Assembly (NCBI GenBank): GCA_028822945.1
Contig: JAPKCN010000097.1
Span: forward strand, 1-7,146
DNA length: 7,146 bases
DNA from: Porticoccaceae bacterium
GTDB lineage: Bacteria > Pseudomonadota > Gammaproteobacteria > Pseudomonadales > Porticoccaceae
Direction: 5' to 3'
The position numbers and the translations under genes are program-made. Below are positions 1 to 5,342 of the stretch, piece after piece. Position 1 is the stretch's first letter; every line of letters starts with the position of its first letter. The notes below the pieces were generated by a model, which saw only the letters and a list, made by a program, of their open reading frames with translations, did not search any database and was not told where the DNA came from.

Positions 1-172
1 CCGAACCGGTAAAGGTTATACTGCCTCCATGCTGAAAGCCAAACGGGTAGAGTGAACTGTTTTCGTTGGCAAACCCTGCCCAGGTCTCGGCGCCGGTCGG
101 AAAACTGTATGTTTTGGTGTCGGCATCCGCGGTTGCATTACCGAACGAACCCCAGGGCCCCGCAAATAGAGA
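1..172 (-). repeat. Type B module, copy 3, cut by window edge
   Basis: Residues 1136-1192, about the first 57 of 131 residues. The sequence keeps the B landmarks up to GGSITFTGS and then leaves the window. Whether more B copies or a catalytic domain follow cannot be seen. Confidence 0.8.
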
Positions 173-3100
173 GTTGGTATGGGCCTCGACCATAACATCC
201 TTGATGACCACATCGATATCGTTTTCAGCTATGTACATGAGTAGCGAACTAAAGGTATTGGCCGCGTCCTGCGGCGCAATGGTAATCTTGTAGGTCGCGT
301 CAGTGGCACCAGTGACTGTTGCCGCATCTGTAGCAAATGCCGGGTCCACGTCCGGGTGAGGCAGTCGCTCGAACTTAAAATTGACATTCACAGCGCCGCC
401 ACTCGGCACCGAGCCGGTAAAAGTAATTGTGCCACCGTGCGGGAAGCTAAACGGATAGAGTGCGCTGTTATCGTTAGCAAAGCCTGCCCAACCCTCTGCG
501 CCGGTAGGGAAACTGTAAGTTTTGGTGTCGGCATCGGAAACAGCGTTACCAAAGGAACCCCATGGGCCCGCATAAGGCGATGCAGGCGTGCTCTCGTCTG
601 CTGCTCCAGCGGCAATCACTTTGACATCTTTGATTACTACAGGCAGATCGCGCTCAGTTACATACATCAGAAACGAACTAAATGTGTTGGCGACATCCTG
701 CGCCGCAAACGTGATCGTATAAGTAGCTTCAGTGGCTCCACTGACGACCACGGCATCGGTTTCAAAAGCTGGGTCGACATCTGGATGGGGCGCCCTTTCA
801 AACTTAAAACGCACATTAGCATCGCCACCACTGGGCACAGCACCGGTAAACGTTATGCTGCCACCGTTGGGGAAGTTAAATGGGTAAAGTGCGGTATTTT
901 CATTGGCAAAGCCGGACCAGCTCTCTGCACCTGCGGGGTTACTGTAGGTATATGTTTCAGGATCCGCTTCGGCTCCGCCGAAAACACCCCAAGGCCCTGC
1001 CAATGGCGATGCTTCTGCAGCATCTGACGCGTCGTCACCCGCACTGTCAGAGCCGGCTATTTTGGCCAGCATGAACTCCCAAACACCGCCACCAATATCG
1101 ACCCGCACGGTCATATTTGAGCCATCTGCAGCCAACAATGCAACATCGTACGTCACCGAGGCTGGCGCATCTCCGGGACTTGCGAGCTCGCCGCCATTAA
1201 TGACTTTAGCGAGTCCAAGGTGCGCTCCAATTCCCTCGATTTCAAGCGTTGCATTGCTGTCACCTTTACCCTCGGTCATAGTATAAGTCGCACTGGCGGT
1301 GCCATCATGCGGTGCAACAGGTGACCCGCAACCCTCTGCCGACGCACCCTGCCACCCCTCAACCCACGTCTGCTCACCCAGCGTCTGAGTAAAAGAGCCA
1401 TCTGTGCCAAAGGTGTAGATATCATCGAAGTGACAGCCGCGGGCGCCTGCGACATCCGCTTCGCCAGTCGTAAACCAACTGGTATCGCCGGCACTCGGGC
1501 CAACGCCTAGAGCGCCTGCTACAGGAGCGAGTTTCCAGCTACCATGCAGCGGCGACGGTTTTACTGGCAGGATCTTAACCAGCTTAAATTCCCAGACCCC
1601 GGGTCCAAAATTGACTCGCACAGTCATACTCGTGCCATCCGCAGCCAGAGTTGCAACATCATAAGTCACCGATGAGGGTGCATCGACTGGATCGGCTAGC
1701 TCCGAACCGTTGACGACCTTGGCCAAGCCTAGGTGAGCGCCCAAACCATAAATGACGAGCTGTGCATCACTATCGGCAGTCGCCTCGATCATCGAATAAG
1801 TCGCCTTCGCCGAGCCATCGTGAGGCGCAACTGGAGCCGCACAGCCTTCGGCAGCCGCACCCTGCCAAACCTCCACCCACGTTTGCGTGCCCAACGTTTG
1901 CTTAAACGATCCGTCTGCACCAAAATTGTACACATCGTCGAAGTGACAGGCCCTAGCCCCCGCCACATCGGCTTCACCGGTCGCGAACCAACTTGTATCA
2001 CCAGCACCAGGGCCAACCCCGAGAGCGCCCGCGACCGGCGCAAGTTTCCAATTGCCAATTAGCGGCGAAGGCGGAATCTTGACCAACTTAAATTCCCAAA
2101 CGCCGGGTCCAAAATTGACTCGCACAGTCATACTCGTGCCATCCGCAGCTAATTGCGCCACATCATACGTAATCGACGCGGGAGCGTCGCCCGGGCTTGC
2201 CAATTCAGCGCCGTTGATCACTTTTGCCAGTCCCAAATGGGCGCCCATACCCTGAATGATAAGTTGCCCCGGCTTATCGTCGGATGCATCGGTGATCGAA
2301 TAGGTCGCGTTGGCCGATCCATTGTGCGGCGCTACCGGAGCGGCGCATCCTTCAGCGGCAGCACCCTGCCATACTTCAACCCAGGTCTGTGAACCCAGTG
2401 TTTGGCTAAAAGTACCATCAGGGGCAAAGTAATAGATGTCGTCAAAGTGACAAGCTCGAGCGCCCGCGACGTCGGCTTCACCCGTACTAAACCAACTAGT
2501 ATCGCCAGCCGCTGGACCAACGCCCAAAGCGCCTGCTACAGGGGCCAACTTCCATGCACCAACGACCGGGGATGGGGGTATCTTTACCAGTTTAAACTCC
2601 CAAACACCCGGTCCGAAATTGACTCGCACCGTCATGCTTGAACCATCCGCGGCAAGCAGCGCCACATCATAGGTAACAGACTTGGGGGCGTCCCCGGGAC
2701 TGGCTAACTCTGCGCCGTTAACAACTTTAGCTAAACCCAAATGCGCACCCAATCCACTGATTGTTAGTTTTGCTGGGGTATCTCCAGACGCATCCGTCAT
2801 AGAATAAGATGCAACAGCAGTTCCATCGTGCGGCGCTACGGGCGTCGCACAGCCCTCTGCCGTCGCTCCTTGCCAAACTTCGACCCACGTTTCCGCGCCT
2901 AGTGTTTGCTTAAACGTTCCATCCTCACCAAAGTAGTATTCATCGTCAAAGTGACAGGCCCTAGCACCGCTGACATCAGCTTCACCGGTGGCGAACCAAC
3001 TAGTATCGCCGGCACTCGGCCCTACTCCTAGCGCACCGGCAATCGGGGACAACTTCCAACGCCCCACAATTGGGTCTTTGGGCGTTTCTACGATACATCC

Positions 3101-3577
3101 CTCGGCACAATACTCAACACTGCTATCATCTGTCGACGCAGCGACATCGACACCAACTTCGCCACTCGGATCGGAGAACGCGATGCTGAACGCTATCATG
3201 CCATCGACGTCGTCCTGATTCATATTGCGGCTAGCCTCCCAGTTTCTGGTCGAACCAGTAACGGTGACAGATACACCGCCGATGATCACTTTAGGCGTCA
3301 TTAGCGGCTCATCTGAAGTAAATTCGACGGTGACGCGCTGACCCAGTTCTGCTGTTGCGCCAAGATTTTGGCCATTGTAAATTTTTACTTCAGTGAGCGT
3401 TGGCGGGATGCCATCAGAGCTTGGTTCTGGAGCAACATTATCAGTAATACTTCCGCTGCCACCTCCGCCGCCACAGGCCGACAAAAACAGCGTCAGCAAC
3501 CCCAGCGCAACCGTGCGCTGCGGACAAATAATTTTGCTGATCCAAGCTGAATTGGTTGTTGTTGCTCGATGACGCAT
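1..3577 (-). CDS. Large multi-module repeat lipoprotein, C-terminus outside window
   Basis: I checked the frame codon by codon from the ATG at 3577 to the window edge: at least 1192 codons with no stop or frameshift. Seen in order: a lipoprotein signal peptide with lipobox LSAC (Cys35) and a Gly/Ser tract; a domain at about residues 57-165, beginning PPTLTEV, that may be Ig-like and carries a CAEGC cysteine pair; four type A modules (168-333, 336-501, 504-669, 675-840); an acidic Ser/Asp/Ala linker (841-856); and type B modules at 857-987, 1000-1130 and 1136 onward, the last cut by the window. From memory, both module types resemble accessory modules on glycan-active proteins of marine Gammaproteobacteria and Flavobacteriia; I cannot name a family. 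Inference: a surface-anchored glycan-binding or adhesive protein, or the N-terminal part of a lipid-anchored polysaccharide-degrading enzyme. No catalytic motif is visible in this part. The start is supported by an AGGGGGAG Shine-Dalgarno, and the next Met is residue 93, beyond the signal peptide. Confidence 0.93.
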   Translation of the reverse strand, partial: MRHRATTTNSAWISKIICPQRTVALGLLTLFLSACGGGGGSGSITDNVAPEPSSDGIPPTLTEVKIYNGQNLGATAELGQRVTVEFTSDEPLMTPKVIIGGVSVTVTGSTRNWEASRNMNQDDVDGMIAFSIAFSDPSGEVGVDVAASTDDSSVEYCAEGCIVETPKDPIVGRWKLSPIAGALGVGPSAGDTSWFATGEADVSGARACHFDDEYYFGEDGTFKQTLGAETWVEVWQGATAEGCATPVAPHDGTAVASYSMTDASGDTPAKLTISGLGAHLGLAKVVNGAELASPGDAPKSVTYDVALLAADGSSMTVRVNFGPGVWEFKLVKIPPSPVVGAWKLAPVAGALGVGPAAGDTSWFSTGEADVAGARACHFDDIYYFAPDGTFSQTLGSQTWVEVWQGAAAEGCAAPVAPHNGSANATYSITDASDDKPGQLIIQGMGAHLGLAKVINGAELASPGDAPASITYDVAQLAADGTSMTVRVNFGPGVWEFKLVKIPPSPLIGNWKLAPVAGALGVGPGAGDTSWFATGEADVAGARACHFDDVYNFGADGSFKQTLGTQTWVEVWQGAAAEGCAAPVAPHDGSAKATYSMIEATADSDAQLVIYGLGAHLGLAKVVNGSELADPVDAPSSVTYDVATLAADGTSMTVRVNFGPGVWEFKLVKILPVKPSPLHGSWKLAPVAGALGVGPSAGDTSWFTTGEADVAGARGCHFDDIYTFGTDGSFTQTLGEQTWVEGWQGASAEGCGSPVAPHDGTASATYTMTEGKGDSNATLEIEGIGAHLGLAKVINGGELASPGDAPASVTYDVALLAADGSNMTVRVDIGGGVWEFMLAKIAGSDSAGDDASDAAEASPLAGPWGVFGGAEADPETYTYSNPAGAESWSGFANENTALYPFNFPNGGSITFTGAVPSGGDANVRFKFERAPHPDVDPAFETDAVVVSGATEATYTITFAAQDVANTFSSFLMYVTERDLPVVIKDVKVIAAGAADESTPASPYAGPWGSFGNAVSDADTKTYSFPTGAEGWAGFANDNSALYPFSFPHGGTITFTGSVPSGGAVNVNFKFERLPHPDVDPAFATDAATVTGATDATYKITIAPQDAANTFSSLLMYIAENDIDVVIKDVMVEAHTNSLFAGPWGSFGNATADADTKTYSFPTGAETWAGFANENSSLYPFGFQHGGSITFTGS
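188..580 (-). repeat. Type B module, copy 2 (131 residues)
   Basis: Residues 1000-1130, aligned to copy 1 without an indel. It follows copy 1 after a 12-residue Ala/Ser/Thr/Pro/acidic linker and precedes copy 3 after a 5-residue linker. At the N-terminal part it is very close to copy 3 (PWGSFGNA, ADTKTYSFPTGAE), pointing to a more recent duplication of copies 2 and 3. Confidence 0.82.
617..1009 (-). repeat. Type B module, copy 1 (131 residues)
   Basis: Residues 857-987. Landmarks shared with the other B copies are SP.AGPWG at the start, GFAN.N..LYPF.FP.GG, ITFTG, PSGG, FKFER.PHPDVDPAF, ATY.I, ANTFSS and IKDV near the end. There are no cysteines. The pattern of short hydrophobic strands fits a beta-sandwich such as a jelly-roll binding module, but this is inferred from composition and motif spacing only. 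This copy has the more divergent opening (WGVFGGAEADP) of the three. Confidence 0.82.
1058..1555 (-). repeat. Type A module, copy 4 (166 residues)
   Basis: Residues 675-840, the last type A copy. It differs from the others in having GCHFDD instead of ACHFDD, VEGWQG instead of VEVWQG, and DIGGGVWEFMLAKI at the end where the others have NFGPGVWEFKLVKI. The cysteines at residues 715 and 750 match the other copies. After it the protein switches to type B modules through an acidic linker. Confidence 0.85.
1571..2068 (-). repeat. Type A module, copy 3 (166 residues)
   Basis: Residues 504-669. At the protein level this copy is closest to copy 2, with most residues identical, and it shares a 47-base identical tract with it (1599-1645). 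The linker to copy 4 is slightly longer than the others (LPVKP), which moves the repeat period from 504 to 513 bp. The cysteine pair and the five tryptophans are kept. Confidence 0.85.
2075..2572 (-). repeat. Type A module, copy 2 (166 residues)
   Basis: Residues 336-501. It is the same length as the other copies with no net indel, and lies 504 bp from both copy 1 and copy 3. It is joined to copy 1 by a Pro-Pro pair that precedes its Ser-Pro start. The cysteines fall at residues 376 and 411, the same module positions as in the other copies. Near its C-terminal end, 47 bases (2103-2149) are identical to the matching stretch of copy 3. The most variable stretch between copies follows the PVAPH motif and may form an exposed loop. 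Confidence 0.85.
2579..3076 (-). repeat. Type A module, copy 1 (166 residues)
   Basis: Residues 168-333 of the lipoprotein. This is the first and, with copy 4, the more divergent of four in-frame protein repeats. Landmarks shared by all copies are the WKL start, GALGVGP, GDTSWF, GEADV, CHFDD, TWVE.WQG, EGC, PVAPH, GAHLGLAKV and a terminal VWEF. Two cysteines sit at module positions 41 and 76, suggesting one disulfide per module. Five conserved tryptophans and many alternating hydrophobic residues suggest a beta-rich fold. The function is not known to me; carbohydrate binding is an inference. Confidence 0.85.
3473..3577 (-). other. Lipoprotein (Sec/SPII) signal peptide
   Basis: Residues 1-35 have a rather long basic n-region (Arg2, Arg4, Lys15, Arg21), a hydrophobic core of about 12 residues (VALGLLTLFLSA) and the lipobox LSAC, with Cys35 as the predicted lipidated residue. 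Five glycines and then Ser-Gly-Ser follow, a common flexible tether after the cysteine. Position +2 is Gly, not the Asp that is the classical inner-membrane retention signal, so outer-membrane placement is expected. Whether the protein faces the periplasm or the outside cannot be read from the sequence. Confidence 0.9.
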
Positions 3578-3579
3578 AG

Positions 3580-3587
3580 CTCCCCCT
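3580..3587 (-). promoter_or_regulatory. Shine-Dalgarno of the repeat lipoprotein gene
   Basis: On the minus strand AGGGGGAG lies 2 bases before the ATG at 3577, with the AGGGGG core 4 bases away. It is a strong though closely spaced ribosome binding site and fixes the start, in agreement with the signal peptide. No convincing -35/-10 pair could be assigned upstream. Confidence 0.7.
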
Positions 3588-3617
3588 GATAATACTTTTT
3601 TGTGACCTTTTACTTTG

Positions 3618-3629
3618 GGCGCGCGCGCC
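3618..3629. repeat. Perfect 12-bp G/C palindrome upstream of the lipoprotein gene
   Basis: GGCGCGCGCGCC is its own reverse complement and consists of alternating C and G. It lies 41-52 bases before the lipoprotein ATG between A/T-rich stretches. It could be an operator half of a regulatory site, a Z-DNA-prone tract, or chance. No regulator that recognises it is known to me. Confidence 0.4.
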
Positions 3630-3636
3630 GCAGGAA

Positions 3637-3655
3637 AAAAGATTTTTAGTCTTTT
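3637..3655 (-). terminator. Possible weak terminator after bolA
   Basis: A perfect 6-bp stem, AAAAGA with TCTTTT, encloses a 7-base loop. On the minus strand the 3' arm runs into two further T residues. The stem contains almost no G/C, so it is a poor intrinsic terminator, and it lies about 190 bases after the bolA stop. It is the best candidate in the gap, nothing stronger. Confidence 0.22.
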
Positions 3656-3843
3656 GATTCTCGGCAACCAGCCCCCAAAGCACCAGTACAAAGCGTTGAA
3701 ACGGGGTATTCTTGCGACAAAGCGGCCCACGACAGCTAAAAGGTTTCGCCACAACTACCATATCCCCAAATCGGGCCTATTTGAGATCACTTACAGGAGC
3801 TGTCGCGGCGCCATTAAGGGCCCGTCGAAATCGTCGACAAGAG

Positions 3844-4155
3844 CTATTTACCGCCGCCTAGACAGTCGGGGGAGTTTGGTGATTGGTGATTCTTTTGCCG
3901 CCATTCATCCGGCGTGTAGGTATGAAGGGCCAATGCATGGACTGGTCCTTTAAGTTGTTCAGCAAGCAATCCGTAAACCATCTGATGACGTTTTACTGAG
4001 CGTTGTGCCACAAATGACTCGCTCACCAACACCAGCTTAAAGTGAGTCTCGGAATTTCTCGGTACGGCATGCATATGACTTTCGTTGCTCACGTCCACAT
4101 GCTCGGCACGCAATGAATTTAAGCTCGTAAGTATGCTCTCCTCTACCGCGCCCAT
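3844..4155 (-). CDS. bolA: BolA family protein
   Basis: 103 residues, close to the 105 of E. coli BolA. Seen motifs are NESHMHAVP (residues 24-32), SETHFK, the RH..VY helix segment (KRHQMVY) and the C-terminal VHALALHTYTPDEW, which marks true BolA over the shorter IbaG/YrbA type. Members of this family have a KH-like alpha/beta fold and work with monothiol glutaredoxins through a shared [2Fe-2S] cluster; in E. coli BolA also affects shape, biofilm and stress genes. The conserved histidines fit the cluster-binding role. The start is the ATG 3 bp after the oadB stop, with only a weak ribosome site inside the oadB end, so translation is probably coupled to oadB. The tail after the conserved Trp is short, polar and ends GGGK. 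The protein is cytoplasmic. Confidence 0.93.
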   Translation of the reverse strand: MGAVEESILTSLNSLRAEHVDVSNESHMHAVPRNSETHFKLVLVSESFVAQRSVKRHQMVYGLLAEQLKGPVHALALHTYTPDEWRQKNHQSPNSPDCLGGGK

Positions 4156-4158
4156 CAG

Positions 4159-5331
4159 CTAGCTGCCCGCCACGAGGTTAATCATAACGCCTGCGGCTAC
4201 CGCCGAGCCGATAACCCCCGCCACGTTCGGGCCCATAGCGTGCATCAATAAGAAATTTTGCGGGTTACTCTCCAGACCGACGCGATTTACGACGCGCGCC
4301 GCCATAGGCACTGCCGACACACCAGCCGCCCCAATAAGCGGGTTAATTTGCTCTTTAGAAAATTTATTCATCAGTTTGGCCATCAATATCCCAGCTGCGG
4401 TGCCTATGCAAAAGCCCAACGCTCCGAGTGCAAGTATACCTAGGGTTTCGGCATTGAGAAACTTTTCGGCACTCATTTTTGAGCCCACGCCAAGCCCTAA
4501 AAATATCGTTACCGAGTTGATCAGAGAATTCTGCGTAGTGTCGCTCAGGCGATTCACTACGCCACACTCACGCATCAAATTACCAAAGCAAAACATCCCC
4601 AGTAAAGGGGCTGCATCTGGCAGCAATAATGCCACTAACATCAACAGCAACAGCGGAAAAATAATCCGCTCGGCGGTCGATACCGGACGCAGCTGTTGCA
4701 TAGTTATAGCGCGCTCGGCCTCGGTTGTCAGTGCGCGCATAATCGGTGGCTGAATTATCGGCACCAAGGCCATATACGAATAAGCTGCAACCGCTACAGC
4801 ACCAAGTAATTCGGGCGCCAACTTACTGGTTACAAAAATCGCCGTTGGTCCATCGGCACCGCCGATAATGCCAATTGAGGCAGCATCGCGAATAGTAAAA
4901 TCAAGAATACCAAAATGTCCCAACGCCACCGCACCGAGCACCGTACCAAAAATACCTACCTGGGCCGCCGCCCCGAGCAGTAGAGTTTTTGGATTACTCA
5001 ACAGGGATGAGAAGTCTGTCATGGCACCGACACCCATAAAAATAATCAGCGGAAACAATCCCGTTTCAATGCCCGCGTGGTAGATGTAGTAAAGCAGGCC
5101 ACCTGGAGTCTGTAATTGCCCCATGGCATCGTACAACGGCGCGGTATCAAAACCAGCACCGGGGATGTTGACCAACACAGTACCAAAGCCAATCGGCACC
5201 AACAGCAGAGGTTCAAAACCGCGACTAATAGCCAAATACAGCAGAATCAGACCGATACTGATCATCACCAGTTGGCCAATTTCGAGTTGCACGATACCTG
5301 AGCTTTCCCAGATGCTGACTAGTTTGTCCAT
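4159..5331 (-). CDS. oadB: Oxaloacetate decarboxylase, Na+-translocating beta subunit
   Basis: 390 residues, an inner-membrane protein with roughly ten hydrophobic segments. It decarboxylates the carboxybiotin carried by the alpha subunit and couples this to Na+ export. Residues known to matter in the 433-residue Klebsiella OadB are all present at a constant offset of 43: Asp160 in GGADGPTAI (D203), Tyr186 (Y229), and Asn330, Gly334, Ser339, Arg346 in the NPLIG/GVSAVPMAAR region (N373, G377, S382, R389). The protein thus lacks about 43 N-terminal residues relative to Klebsiella but keeps the whole core. The start ATG at 5331 has an AGGA site, whose first two bases belong to the oadA stop codon, 7 bases upstream. 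The related glutaconyl-CoA and methylmalonyl-CoA decarboxylase beta subunits look similar; the adjacent oadA decides for oxaloacetate. Confidence 0.95.
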   Translation of the reverse strand: MDKLVSIWESSGIVQLEIGQLVMISIGLILLYLAISRGFEPLLLVPIGFGTVLVNIPGAGFDTAPLYDAMGQLQTPGGLLYYIYHAGIETGLFPLIIFMGVGAMTDFSSLLSNPKTLLLGAAAQVGIFGTVLGAVALGHFGILDFTIRDAASIGIIGGADGPTAIFVTSKLAPELLGAVAVAAYSYMALVPIIQPPIMRALTTEAERAITMQQLRPVSTAERIIFPLLLLMLVALLLPDAAPLLGMFCFGNLMRECGVVNRLSDTTQNSLINSVTIFLGLGVGSKMSAEKFLNAETLGILALGALGFCIGTAAGILMAKLMNKFSKEQINPLIGAAGVSAVPMAARVVNRVGLESNPQNFLLMHAMGPNVAGVIGSAVAAGVMINLVAGS

Positions 5332-5338
5332 CTCGGCG

Positions 5339-5342
5339 TCCT
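5339..5342 (-). promoter_or_regulatory. Shine-Dalgarno of oadB overlapping the oadA stop
   Basis: The minus strand reads TAGGACGCCGAG followed by the oadB ATG. The TAG stop of oadA supplies the first bases of the AGGA ribosome site, 7 bases before the start. This arrangement favours coupled translation of the two subunits. Confidence 0.65.

Larger units (their letters stand above)
3578..3843. other. Intergenic region between bolA and the lipoprotein gene
   Basis: This stretch of 266 bp has no credible gene. It must hold the end of the oad-bolA transcript and the promoter of the lipoprotein gene. Visible elements are a weak A/T-rich hairpin (3637-3655), a perfect 12-bp G/C palindrome (3618-3629) and a 5-bp-stem hairpin just after bolA (3824-3838) with no T run. 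The lipoprotein gene therefore probably forms a separate transcription unit, but read-through is not excluded. Confidence 0.6.

Noticed and set aside
356..1027. 223-residue plus-strand open frame over the B modules
   Set aside because: It is antisense to the continuous lipoprotein frame, has no recognisable domain or ribosome site, and is rich in Arg, Cys and Ser as expected for a shadow frame of repeats.
1733..2062. Plus-strand and other minus-frame open frames over the A modules
   Set aside because: Similar shadow frames recur over several copies at related offsets, which reflects the underlying repeat, not separate genes.
1..3577. CRISPR array or insertion sequence as the source of the repeats
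   Set aside because: The repeats are about 400-510 bp long, in frame, conserved at protein level with silent changes, and have no spacers, terminal inverted repeats or transposase.
3441..3761. 106-residue minus-strand open frame overlapping the lipoprotein start
   Set aside because: It is out of frame with the signal peptide and lipobox, which are clear in the chosen frame with a strong ribosome site.
3824..3838. Terminator immediately after bolA (GTCGA/TCGAC stem)
   Set aside because: The stem is only 5 bp with a 5-base loop and no T run follows on the minus strand.
3615..3953. 112-residue plus-strand open frame across the intergenic gap and the bolA end
   Set aside because: It overlaps the bolA 3' end in antisense, starts inside the G/C palindrome region without a ribosome site, and shows no family signature.
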